Shown here in pieces: positions 19,880 through 28,449 of a stretch of DNA of 64,000 nt. Both the position numbers and the translations under genes were made by a program. Below the pieces are notes generated by a model. The model was given only the letters and a program-made list of their open reading frames with translations. It did no database searches and was not told the origin of the DNA. Origin of the DNA: Psychromonas ingrahamii 37 (GTDB lineage: Bacteria; Pseudomonadota; Gammaproteobacteria; Enterobacterales; Psychromonadaceae); NCBI RefSeq assembly GCF_000015285.1, contig NC_008709.1, positions 930,001 through 994,000 of the forward strand, read 5' to 3'. Position 1 is the stretch's first letter. Each line of letters opens with the position of its first letter.

Positions 19880-20464
19880 ATGCGTTTGTGTGATACTCAT
19901 ATTGAAGAATATTTAGATGCTGGAAAAATTGTGATCACGCCAAGACCACCAAAATCTGCAATTTCAGGCGTCAGCGTCGACATTCGTTTAGGTAATGAAT
20001 TCAGAGTCTTTAGCGAACATACAACCCCGTATATTGACCTTTCCGGACCGAAAGAAGAAGTATCTTCCGCACTTGATAAAGTCATGAGCGAACCTATTAT
20101 TATTGCCAAAAACGAATCATTTTTCCTCCATCCAGGGGAACTGGCACTGGCTGTGACCTATGAAAATGTCACTTTACCGGACGATATTGTGGGCTGGTTG
20201 GATGGCCGTTCTTCACTGGCGCGTTTAGGGCTGATGGTACATGTTACAGCGCATCGAATTGATCCGGGCTGGTCAGGAAAAATCGTTTTAGAGTTTTATA
20301 ACAGTGGTAAAATACCTCTGGCTTTGCGACCTGAAATGACTATCGCCGCTTTAAATTTTGAAGTCTTATCCGCGCCCGCCGCCAGACCCTATAACAAACG
20401 TGTTGATGCCAAATACCAGGTTCAGCAGGGTGCCGTCGCCAGCCGTATCAACCAAGACAACTAA
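19880..20464 (+). CDS. dcd: dCTP deaminase
   Basis: Converts dCTP to dUTP, the main source of dUMP for thymidylate synthesis in enteric-type bacteria. The 194-residue protein has the family motifs [37 protein letters not shown] (binding and catalytic region) and [11 protein letters not shown] with the catalytic Glu. It ends in the typical RPYNKR ... [19 protein letters not shown] provides the ribosome site. Monocistronic. Confidence 0.97.
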   Translation: MRLCDTHIEEYLDAGKIVITPRPPKSAISGVSVDIRLGNEFRVFSEHTTPYIDLSGPKEEVSSALDKVMSEPIIIAKNESFFLHPGELALAVTYENVTLPDDIVGWLDGRSSLARLGLMVHVTAHRIDPGWSGKIVLEFYNSGKIPLALRPEMTIAALNFEVLSAPAARPYNKRVDAKYQVQQGAVASRINQDN

Positions 20465-20523
20465 TCATCAGTTGTATTAACCAATCAAGTTAATAATCCG
20501 TCCGCTTAACAGCTGTCTTGCCA

Positions 20524-20551
20524 AACACCGATTAATTTAATAATCGGTGTT
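20524..20551 (+). terminator. Perfect 11-bp stem-loop after dcd
   Basis: AACACCGATTA at 20524-20534 pairs perfectly with TAATCGGTGTT at 20541-20551 around a 6-base loop, 60 bases after the dcd stop. The following bases (GTCCTTCC) contain few Ts, so it is a weaker terminator or an RNA-stabilising hairpin. Confidence 0.5.
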
Positions 20552-20562
20552 GTCCTTCCCGA

Positions 20563-21352
20563 ATAATACCAAACGCATTAAATTTATGATCAATGCCTTC
20601 AAAGGAAAAATTGACACTCATAAAGCCGTAGTGACAATTATTGAATAATAAATCTGCTCACTTTATTAATACGTTTGGTATTATATTAGTGGTAGGGTGC
20701 ATTCTATGCACCGCAAATAGCCGTAATCGGTGCGCGAAGCGCACCCTACGAGCTGACCAAATAAGCTGCGAGTGTCAGAGAGTGTTATTAATACCAAACG
20801 CATTAAATTTATGATCAATGCCTTCAAAGGAAAAATTGACACTCATGAAGCCGTAGTGATGATTTTAAATAATAAACCTGATCACTTTATTAATACGTTT
20901 GGTATTATATTAGCGATAGGGTGCATTCTATGGACCACAAATAGTGGTAATCGGTAATCGGTAATCGGTACGCGGAGCGCACCCTACGAGCTGACCAAAT
21001 AAGCCGCGAGTGTCAGAGAGTGTTCTTAATACTAAACGCATTAAATTTATGATCAATGCCTTCAAAGGAAAAATTGACACTCATAAAGCAGTAGTGACGA
21101 TTATTGAATAATAAACCTGATCACTTTATTAACACGTTTGGTATTATATTAGCGATAGGGTGCATTCTATGCACTGCAAATCCCGGTAACCGGAGCGCAT
21201 CCTACGAGCTGACCAAATAAGCCACGAGTGTCAGAGAGTGTTATTAATACCAAACGCATTAAATTTATGATCAATGCCTTCAAAGTAAAAATTGAAACTC
21301 ATAAAGCAGTAATGATGACTATTGAATAAACTTAATTAATGCGTTTAGTATA
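20563..21352. repeat. Array of four MITE-like elements alternating with REP hairpins
   Basis: Four copies of a 108-122-base element lie at 20563-20684, 20788-20907, 21027-21146 and 21245-21352. They have inverted ends ATACCAAACGCATTAA / TTAATACGTTTGGTAT and a shared interior including TTTATGATCAATGCCTTCAAA. Between them sit three REP-like hairpins (20693-20751, 20917-20990 and 21157-21207; GGTGCATTCTATGCACC ... GCGCACCCTACGA), each followed by the same GAGCTGACCAAATAAGC ... GTGTCAGAGAGTGTT tail. The composite period is about 218-238 bases. No gene is supported here. Confidence 0.85.
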
Positions 21353-21390
21353 AATGACTAAAAAAGACCAAAATGCTATATAGGTGGATT

Positions 21391-21418
21391 TTAACTTAGT
21401 TGCCTATCTCTGTATAAT
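21391..21418 (+). promoter_or_regulatory. Probable promoter of the PLP-enzyme gene
   Basis: TATAAT at 21413-21418 with TTAACT at 21391-21396 (16-base spacer) lies about 42 bases before the ATG at 21460, downstream of the last MITE-like copy. The -10 is perfect and the -35 is weak. Confidence 0.55.
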
Positions 21419-21459
21419 ACCCCCATCGCTGAATTTAATTAGATTACCAAGGAATTTTG

Positions 21460-22689
21460 ATGTCAGAACAAGGATTTACAACAAAAATAGTGCATTCAGA
21501 CCATCTTCTGGAGTTAGAATATGGTGCAATACATGCTCCCATCCATAATTCTGTCCCCTACGGTTTCCAAGACGTGCAGGGTTTAATTGATGTTTTCCAA
21601 GGTACAAAGCCAGGTCATGCTTATGCGCGCTCATCCACACCCACTATTGATGCATTGCAGCATAAAATAAAACAGATGGACAATGGCATCGCGACGCTGG
21701 TTTTTTCATGCGGCATGTCCGCAATAGTCACCACGTTTTTAACCCTGTTAAAAACCGGTGATCACCTTATCTGCAGCCATTATCTTTTTGGCAATACCAG
21801 AAGCATGATCGGCACACTTCAAGGTTACGGTATTGAAGTTACTTTTGTAGATTCAACTGATATTGAACAAGTAAAAGCCGCACAGCAACCCAATACCCGG
21901 ATGCTTTTTGTCGAAACCATCGCTAATCCCGCCACTCAAATTAGCGCCTTAGATGAAATTGGTGATTTTTGTGAAGCGCAGGGTTTAGTCTATATTGTTG
22001 ATAATACATTGACCTCCAGTTACCTATTTGATGCAATAAAAGTCAAAGCCAGCCTGATTATCACATCTCTTTCTAAATACGTTGCCGGACATGGTAATGC
22101 GTTGGGTGGCTCAGTCACCGATACGGGATTATTTGATTGGCAAACTTACCCAAATATCTTCGAAGCTTACCGCACGGGCGACAGTAAAATGTGGGGCATA
22201 GGCCAAATAAAGAAAAAAGGCTTAAGGGATATGGGAGCTTGTATCAGTTCACAAACCGCGCACCTTATTTCAGTCGGCAGCGAAACAATGGAACTGCGTA
22301 TGCAGCGCCAGTGTAAAAACGCAGGTATATTAGCTGAATTCTTAGCGCAGCACCCGAAAGTTGCCAAAGTCTATTATCCGGGACTAAAAGATCACCCTCA
22401 ACACCAAAGAGCGAAACGTTTATTTAAACACTTTGGCGCCATGTTAAGTTTTGATCTTATTGAAGGCGAAGACTGTTGTGAGTTATTAAATAAACTAAAA
22501 TTGGTGATCAGCGCAACCCACCTCGGTGATAACCGTACCCTCGCATTACCCGTTGCACCAACCATCTACCATGAGATGGGACTTGAGACCCGCCAGAAAA
22601 TGGGCATCAGTGAGACTATGGTACGTTGTTCAATCGGTATCGAAAATACCGCCGACTTAATAGCTGATTTCGAGCAGGCATTGGCTTAA
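21460..22689 (+). CDS. Cys/Met metabolism PLP-dependent enzyme (cystathionine gamma-synthase family)
   Basis: Fold-type I PLP enzyme acting on sulfur amino acids or O-acylhomoserine. The 409-residue protein, started at ATG 21460 with AAGGAA upstream (a TTG lies one codon earlier), has YARSSTPT, the SCGMSAI stretch, VDNTLTSSYLF and the PLP-lysine motif SLSKYVAGHGNALGG near residue 208. The C-terminal SIGIEN is also typical. Family members include gamma-synthases, beta/gamma-lyases and O-acetylhomoserine sulfhydrylases; the sequence does not decide among them. It stands alone between repeat arrays. Confidence 0.85.
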   Translation: MSEQGFTTKIVHSDHLLELEYGAIHAPIHNSVPYGFQDVQGLIDVFQGTKPGHAYARSSTPTIDALQHKIKQMDNGIATLVFSCGMSAIVTTFLTLLKTGDHLICSHYLFGNTRSMIGTLQGYGIEVTFVDSTDIEQVKAAQQPNTRMLFVETIANPATQISALDEIGDFCEAQGLVYIVDNTLTSSYLFDAIKVKASLIITSLSKYVAGHGNALGGSVTDTGLFDWQTYPNIFEAYRTGDSKMWGIGQIKKKGLRDMGACISSQTAHLISVGSETMELRMQRQCKNAGILAEFLAQHPKVAKVYYPGLKDHPQHQRAKRLFKHFGAMLSFDLIEGEDCCELLNKLKLVISATHLGDNRTLALPVAPTIYHEMGLETRQKMGISETMVRCSIGIENTADLIADFEQALA

Positions 22690-23593
22690 GCGTTATCTGA
22701 AATTGCTGCCTGATTTAAAAAGCACAACTTAAGGTGGGCCGGGTTAGCTAATACGCCCGTCATTTCCGAGTTGTTCTGTCGGGAAGTGAGTTGAACGTTA
22801 GTTCAGTGTCATGAACAAGCTAAGCTCTACGTGCCCTTTGATTCCTTAAGTTTGGCTCTGCACAGGGATGTGCTGTCCGAACTGGTGCGTTAAAAACAGG
22901 TGGGCAGTGCAAGATCAAAAAATGGCTAGGCGAATTAAACGACAGTTTAGGTTCATGAGCGGGACAGGCTCTGCCGTCCCTGTATCGGCTTTTCTCTTGC
23001 TTACTTTTCTTTGGCTGTTGAAAGAGCATGACTCCCTCGAACTGCGAAACTGCGTTTTGGTTTCTCATCGTCTAGTCGCCGTCAAGGGCGAAGCTCCAAC
23101 AGCAAAAGTTAAACCAGACGCTAACTCTCTTGAAAAACACCGCAAGCGAAAGCCTGCAAAGAACCAATGCGTCATAACCTCGCCGTCAAAGGCGGAATTC
23201 CAACAATAAAAGTTACACCAGACGCCTCAAGCGAAGGCCTAAAAATTACCTCATGCGTTAAAAGCATTAGCAATCGGTGCGGGGAGCGCACCCTACGAAT
23301 TACAAAAAACCAATGTGTCATCACTTGATGCGTTAAAAAGCGGCTAGGCAGTGCAAAATAAAAAGATGGTCTGGACAAACAATCGGTGCGCGGAGCGCAC
23401 TCTACGAACTGAAGACTCAGTTCCAAAAAAAATCGGAATCCTGTCTTCAGGCTCGCAGTTAAACAATGCAGCAAATAGGCGTGCATATTAAAGTGCATTA
23501 TTCACTGGTTAGCCGTATAGTTACTGCTAGTAAAAAGTAAATAAAAAAGAACGGCAAAATAAAAGAGTTATCCCCCAAGTTTTTTCAGGTGCA
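22690..23593. repeat. Mosaic repeat region upstream of the first TA pair
   Basis: No gene is supported. From left to right it contains module Q (22750-22815, GAGTTGTTCTGTCGGGAAGT) and module A (about 22808-23220). Module A has the words CTGCACAGGGATGTGCTGTC, AAGATCAAAAAATGGCTAGG and CTGCCGTCCCTGTATCGGC, followed by several GCCGTCAA.GGCGAA..CCAACA words. Then come REP hairpin arms at 23274-23299 and 23381-23405. The same modules recur at 24600-25650 and 26820-27930. Short frames here on either strand are repeat translations. Confidence 0.75.
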
Positions 23594-24007
23594 GTGATGA
23601 ATTTCAAAAAATTAAAACCGCAAATATTAAAACTTGCTCAAGAATATGATGATATTGAAGTACTGTGGCTTTATGGCTCTTACGCAAAAGGGTGTGCGCA
23701 TGAGCATAGCGATATCGATTTAGCGGTTGTGTTTAAAACATGGGTTGATGATGTCATTGAGCGCAGAATACGTCCTGAGTTGTTAGGTATCGAATGGCAA
23801 AAAAAACTAAATTTGCAGGAAGGTGATTTAAGTATCTTAGATATGAATAATGCACCTATTCCAATCGCAATGTCAGTGCTTAAAAGTGGTCAGTTATTAT
23901 TAAGTAAAAATATTTCCAGACAGCTTCAAGAACAGCAACGCATCATGTCGAAATGGGAAATAGATCATTTATATCACTACAAAAACATGAAGGTTATTTA
24001 TGGATGA
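23594..24007 (+). CDS. MntA-type nucleotidyltransferase antitoxin (first pair)
   Basis: Minimal nucleotidyltransferase. Characterised MntA proteins neutralise a HEPN RNase toxin by adding AMP residues to its active-site tyrosine. The 137-residue protein has the GSx10DxD signature LYGSYAKGCAHEHSDIDLAVVF at residues about 26-47, and the C-terminal half matches the MNT family (LLGIEWQKKLNLQEGDLSILDMN). The HEPN partner starts inside it with an 8-base overlap. The start codon may be the second ATG of GTGATGAAT. Surrounded by repeats on both sides. Confidence 0.85.
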   Translation: MMNFKKLKPQILKLAQEYDDIEVLWLYGSYAKGCAHEHSDIDLAVVFKTWVDDVIERRIRPELLGIEWQKKLNLQEGDLSILDMNNAPIPIAMSVLKSGQLLLSKNISRQLQEQQRIMSKWEIDHLYHYKNMKVIYG

Positions 24008-24425
24008 TACCTATATCTTTTCACTGCGGGAGCACCTCGCAGGATTAAAAAGTGAATTACAAGGCTTAACTGAAATTACAGAAGAACGAGTATTAAGCCG
24101 TTATGAATATCGCGCATCGGAGCGGACACTGCAAGTACTTATAGAGGCTTGTATCGGCATCGCCAAGCATTGGTGTTATGCCCTAAATAAAGTGGCTCCC
24201 GCAGATGCTTATTCTGCTTTTGAAAAGTTATCGCAGCAAGGTGTTGAATCCGTTAATGAAGTGCCTTGGCGTAAAATAATTGGGATGAGAAATGCACTGG
24301 TACATGACTACTTGAATATCGAGCCTGAAATTATCCGAGCAGTGATAAAAAAAGCCACCTACTCAGCGCTATTTGATTTTGCTGAAAGTGGTTTAAATCA
24401 ACTTGAAAAAATATTTAATAGATAA
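24000..24425 (+). CDS. HepT-type HEPN RNase toxin (first pair)
   Basis: HEPN/DUF86 protein, the toxin half of an MntA/HepT module. The 141-residue helical protein has the catalytic RX4HXY motif RNALVHDY near residues 99-106; Arg and His are the RNase residues, and the Tyr is the site modified by the partner in characterised systems. All key residues are present, so it is predicted active. Overlaps the nucleotidyltransferase gene by 8 bases, indicating coupled translation. Confidence 0.85.
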   Translation: MDDTYIFSLREHLAGLKSELQGLTEITEERVLSRYEYRASERTLQVLIEACIGIAKHWCYALNKVAPADAYSAFEKLSQQGVESVNEVPWRKIIGMRNALVHDYLNIEPEIIRAVIKKATYSALFDFAESGLNQLEKIFNR

Positions 24426-25983
24426 TGACCGAGAAATGGTGAACAGCACGCAGCGCTTAGCCAGTTCAATTCAGACCTCCGATAAAAATATCTCTGAGGT
24501 GTGAATAATAGCAGTGTCATTCCTAATTTTTTAATTAATAATCTAAATAAGCCGAGCTTAAAGGCACAGTTCCCGACCCTGTCATTCCCAAGATCACTTA
24601 GTCGGGAATCCCAATGCGTTAGAATACCAAGCCAATGCGGCTACGAATTCCCCGTCCATTTTTCTTGCAATGAACGACTGTTTTAGCAAAGGGGAAATGG
24701 GGTGACAAATTTGTCAGGAACAAATTTGAACGTTGGAATTTACGACAACGACCTGAAAGGCGTAAGGCAGGAAGCCTGGAGTTATTTACGCCAGTTCAGC
24801 GGTATGAGCGGGCTAAGCTCTGCTTGCCCTTTGATTCCCCTAAGTTCGGCTCTGCACAGGGATGTGCTGTCCAAGCCGGTGCGTTTAAAAGGAGTTGGGC
24901 AGCGCAAGATCAAAAAATGGCTAGGCGAATTAAACGACAGTTTAGGTTCATGAGCGTGACAGGCTCTGCCGTCCCTGTATCGGCTTTTCTCTTGGCGAGT
25001 TATGCAACAGCATAGTGTCACGAGCGGGCTAAGCTCTGCGTGACCTGTTCTCTTTGGCCGTTCAAAGAACATGACTCCCTCGAACTGCGAAACTACGTTT
25101 CGGTTTCTCATCGTCTAGTCGCCGTCAAAGGCGAAAGACCAACAACAAAAGTTACACCAGACGCTAACAAGCGAAAGTCTGCAAAGAACCAATGCGTCAT
25201 AACCTCGCCGTCAAAGGCGAAACTCCAACAGCAAAAGTTAAACCAAGCCTTTTTATAAATATACCAAGCCAATGTGGCTACGAATTCCCCGTCCATTTTT
25301 CTTGCAATGAACGACTGTTTTAGCAAATGAAATCATGGAAGATTTCATTAAGTTCGGCTCTGCACAGGGATGTGCTGTCCGAACTGGTGCGTTAAAAACA
25401 GGAGGGCAGTGCAAGATCAAAAAATGGCTAGGCGAATTAAACGACAGTTTAGGTTCATGAGCGGGACAGGCTCAGCCGTCCCTGTATCGGCTTTTCTCTT
25501 GTTTACTTCTCTTTGGCCGTCCAAAGAGAAGTAAAGTCGCCGTCAAAGGCGAAAGACCAACAATAAAAGCTAAACCAAGCGCTCACAAGCGAAAGCCTAC
25601 AAAAAACCAATGCGTTAAAAAACAGTGGTAATCGGTGCGCCGAGCGCACCCTACGAATGACATGCAGTCAAGGGTGTAACCCCAACAACAAAAGTTAAAT
25701 CAAGCACTCTTGAGCGAAAGCTTACAAAGAACCAATGCGTTAAAAACAGTGGCAATCGGTGCGCCGAGCACACCCTACAAACTAAAGGCTCAGTTCCAAA
25801 AAAAATTGGAATCCTGCATTCAGGTGAACAGTTAAACAATGCAGCAAATAGGAGAGTATTTTAAAGTGCATTATTGATTGGTGAGCCGTATAGTGAAAGG
25901 AAATAAAAAATAAGTATAGGAAGCTGGGGTGAGGGGAATGTAAAATGAAAGGCCTAACTCCCTAGTGTTTTTTTCATTGGATT
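24426..25983. repeat. Mosaic repeat region between the two TA pairs
   Basis: No gene is supported. It contains module P (24623-24690 and 25259-25326; CTACGAATTCCCCGTCCA ... TTGCAATGAACGACTG), module R (24722-24777; GAACGTTGGAATTTACGACA) and two copies of module A (24802-25255, with an internal insertion, and 25349-25560). Spacers of GCGAAAGCCTACAAA, and REP arms at 25629-25654 and 25750-25780, complete it. The order of modules differs from that in the flanking regions. Confidence 0.75.
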
Positions 25984-25987
25984 ATGT

Positions 25988-26389
25988 ATGCCAAATCAAG
26001 CTGATCTACTCGCAGCAATTCAAAGGCTCGCAGCAAATAATCAGGATATTTCTGTCGTCTGGTTATACGGCTCACGAGCAGCAGATAATTTTAAATCACA
26101 CAGTGATTTTGATATTGCTATCGCATTTAAAAATTTTAAGTTATCAGTGATAGACAAATATTTAAGGCCAAATGAACTGGCAATTGACTGGGCTATTGAA
26201 CTTGGATTGCCGTCAGAGATGTTAAGTATTGTTGATATAAACCAAGCGCCCATATACTTAGCTTATAACATAATAGAAGACGGGCAAGTCATATACGAAA
26301 CACAAACATCTCGGGTTTATAGAGAAAGAAACAGAATATACAGCCAATACGAGCATCAAATAATAGAGAATGCCAAAAATGAAAAATGA
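25988..26389 (+). CDS. MntA-type nucleotidyltransferase antitoxin (second pair)
   Basis: Second minimal nucleotidyltransferase of the island. The 133-residue protein carries GSx10DxD as WLYGSRAADNFKSHSDFDIAIAF at about residues 25-47, and a C-terminal half parallel to the first copy (AIDWAIELGLPSEMLSIVDINQAPI). The two copies are clearly diverged paralogues, not a recent duplication. The ATG at 25984 is out of frame, so 25988 is used; the ribosome site is weak. Its end overlaps the HEPN gene by 20 bases. Confidence 0.83.
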   Translation: MPNQADLLAAIQRLAANNQDISVVWLYGSRAADNFKSHSDFDIAIAFKNFKLSVIDKYLRPNELAIDWAIELGLPSEMLSIVDINQAPIYLAYNIIEDGQVIYETQTSRVYRERNRIYSQYEHQIIENAKNEK

Positions 26390-26816
26390 AGGCCTGCAGC
26401 TTTACTTAGCAGAAGTACTGAAGCACAAAAAAAAATACTTAACAGAGCTAGATGAATTAAGAGAGGATCTTTTAGCTGATAACTTTAAAAGCCGAGATTA
26501 CCTTGCTACAGAGCGCTTGTTGCAAATTTTTACCGAGCTATGTATTGGCCTGGCAAAACACTGTTTAAAGAAGGCACAAGGTCATTCAGCTACGGACGCC
26601 TACCAGACATTTAGCCTGTTAAAAGAGCATGGTTTGATAAGCAGCGATCAATTGATGCAATGGAAAAAGATCATTGGATTGCGAAATGGTTTAGTGCATG
26701 ACTACTTAAATATCGATTTGCTTATCATCGAACATATTATTAGACAAAGACAATATTTACAACTAGATGTGTTTAGCAGCAAAGCGGTTGATATTTTGCA
26801 AAAAGCTGACGTCTAA
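26370..26816 (+). CDS. HepT-type HEPN RNase toxin (second pair)
   Basis: HEPN/DUF86 toxin of the second pair. The 148-residue helical protein has RNGLVHDYLNI, an intact RX4HXY motif, near residues 108-115, preceded by the helix ATERLLQIFTELCIGLAKHCL that aligns with the first copy's SERTLQVLIEACIGIAKHWC. ATG 26370 and ATG 26379 are both possible starts. It overlaps its partner by 20 bases. Confidence 0.83.
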   Translation: MPKMKNEGLQLYLAEVLKHKKKYLTELDELREDLLADNFKSRDYLATERLLQIFTELCIGLAKHCLKKAQGHSATDAYQTFSLLKEHGLISSDQLMQWKKIIGLRNGLVHDYLNIDLLIIEHIIRQRQYLQLDVFSSKAVDILQKADV

Positions 26817-28235
26817 CACTTCAAATTGGAATCCCGCCTTCAAGCGGGCTTAGGTGATGCGTACACAACCAGATCTCCAATTAAAAGACCTTGGAGATGA
26901 CAGATAATGCGGCACTGAGCATAGTGTCACGGACAAAACCCTCTTTACCTTATTACCCTTGCTGTTGAAAGAACATGACACCCTCGAACTGCAAAACTGT
27001 GTTTCGGTTTCTTATCATCTAGTCTCCGTCAAGGCCGAAACTCCAACAACAAAAGTTAAACCAAGCACTAACAAGCGAAAGCCTACAAAGAACCAATACG
27101 GCTACAAATTCCCCGTCCATTTTTCTTGCAATGAACGACTGTTTTAGCAAGGGGAAACTGGAGTGAAAAATTTGAACGTTGGAATTTACGACAACGACCT
27201 GAAAGGCGTAGGGCAGGAAGCTGAAGTCATTTACGACAGTTCATGAGACTGAACTGTCGTTCAATTCACTCCTCAACAAAACACTTTGAGGATGACGAAG
27301 TGGAGCACTTTGAAATGACGGAGTGGAACCCGCCCTCCGTCGTTCCCGAGTTGTTCTGTCGGGAAGTGAGTTGAACGTCAGTTCAGTGTCATGAACGGGC
27401 TAAGCTCTGCGCAACCTTCCTCCATCGCGCTAGAATACCAAGCCAATGTGGCTACGAATTCCCCGTCCATTTTTCTTGCAATGAACGACTGTTTTAGCAA
27501 GGGGGAAATGGAGCGAATTGAACGCCAGTTCAGGGTTATGAGCGGGCTAAGCTCTGCGTGCCCTTTGATTCCATTAAGTTTGGCTCTGCACAGGGATGTG
27601 CTATCCGAACTGGTGCGTTAAAAACAGGCGGGCAGTGCAAGATCAAAAAATGGCCCGGGCGGCTTTTCTCTTGCTTACTTCTCTTTGGCCGTTCAAAGAG
27701 AAGTAAAGTCGCCGTCAAGGGCGAAATTCCAACAATAAAAGTTACACCAGACGCTAACAAGCGAAAGCCTACAAAAAACCAATGCGTTAAAAACAGTGGT
27801 AATCGGTGCGCCGAGCGCACCTTACAAACTACAAAGAACCAATATGTCTCACCTGATGCATTAAAAATGGCCTAGGCGGCAATCGGTGCGCCGAGCGCAC
27901 CCTACAAACTACAAAAAACGAGGCGTTATCAACTGTTGCATTAAAAAAACAGCTTGATCAATGCAATAGAAAAAATACCGGAATCTCAACGTTAAGGGGT
28001 CAGCATCTAGCATCCAGCCTTCTGGCAAACTTCGCTTACAAGTCTCAGCACCAACAATGTGTGCATACACTACCAATTGGTATACTGTCTTTACTAGGAA
28101 TCGGTTGATTGTCACATTAAAAAAAAGCGCACACGACGGGAACTTGTTGATAAAATTGAACTATCGTTCAACTTATAACTCCGATTGAAAAATACTATTC
28201 TTAGTACAAAAAAACAAAAATGCAAAAACATTAAG
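26817..28235. repeat. Mosaic repeat region right of the second TA pair
   Basis: No gene is supported. Fragments of module A (26935-27095 and 27536-27800), module P (27089-27150 partial and 27434-27500), module R (27168-27221) and module Q (27345-27402) recur. A GAACTGTCGTTCAATTCACTCC segment, also found near 6610, lies at 27240-27262. REP arms lie at 27799-27828 and 27881-27911. The last 250 bases are repeat-poor, AT-rich sequence leading into the polysaccharide promoter. Confidence 0.7.
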
Positions 28236-28264
28236 TTGACCTGCTTCAAGAAAATATGCATAAT
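28236..28264 (+). promoter_or_regulatory. Sigma70-type promoter of the polysaccharide cluster
   Basis: TTGACC (28236-28241), a 17-base spacer and CATAAT (28259-28264) give a good promoter. It is placed about 45 bases before an ops element, as expected for RfaH-controlled long operons. The predicted transcription start is near 28271. Confidence 0.65.
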
Positions 28265-28309
28265 GCGGCAAATTTTTCATCTTTTCTTGCTAAATTCTTG
28301 TGATTTAGG

Positions 28310-28321
28310 GGCGGTAGCGTG
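28310..28321 (+). promoter_or_regulatory. ops element (RfaH recruitment site, JUMPstart)
   Basis: GGCGGTAGCGTG is identical to the enterobacterial ops element found in JUMPstart sequences. There, RNA polymerase pauses and RfaH binds to allow transcription of long, poorly translated surface-polysaccharide operons. It lies about 40 bases after the predicted start and 128 bases before the first gene, and all following polysaccharide genes are on the same strand. Confidence 0.85.
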
Positions 28322-28449
28322 CTTAAAAATAAATTATTATTCAACTAAAACATGTGATTGATTGTGTATAAATTCATTTTTATGATGTGAATTTGACTCC
28401 TGCAAATAGAATCTTCAAATCAGGTAATTAAAGTAGATGGTTATAGCCA

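Noticed and set aside
20772-20957. 61-codon frame in the MITE array
   Set aside because: It runs from a REP tail through a MITE copy and is not preserved in the other three copies.
20563-21352. Possible CRISPR array
   Set aside because: Repeats are over 100 bases and palindromic, spacers are themselves repeats, and no cas genes are nearby.
22820-23209. Several short frames on both strands (also near 24782-25258 and 27391-27875)
   Set aside because: All lie inside module A/P repeats and translate the same repeat DNA; they start and stop at arbitrary positions among copies.
22740-27930. Possible integron cassette array
   Set aside because: The repeats lack the attC core sites and imperfect-palindrome layout, and no integron integrase is visible in the window.
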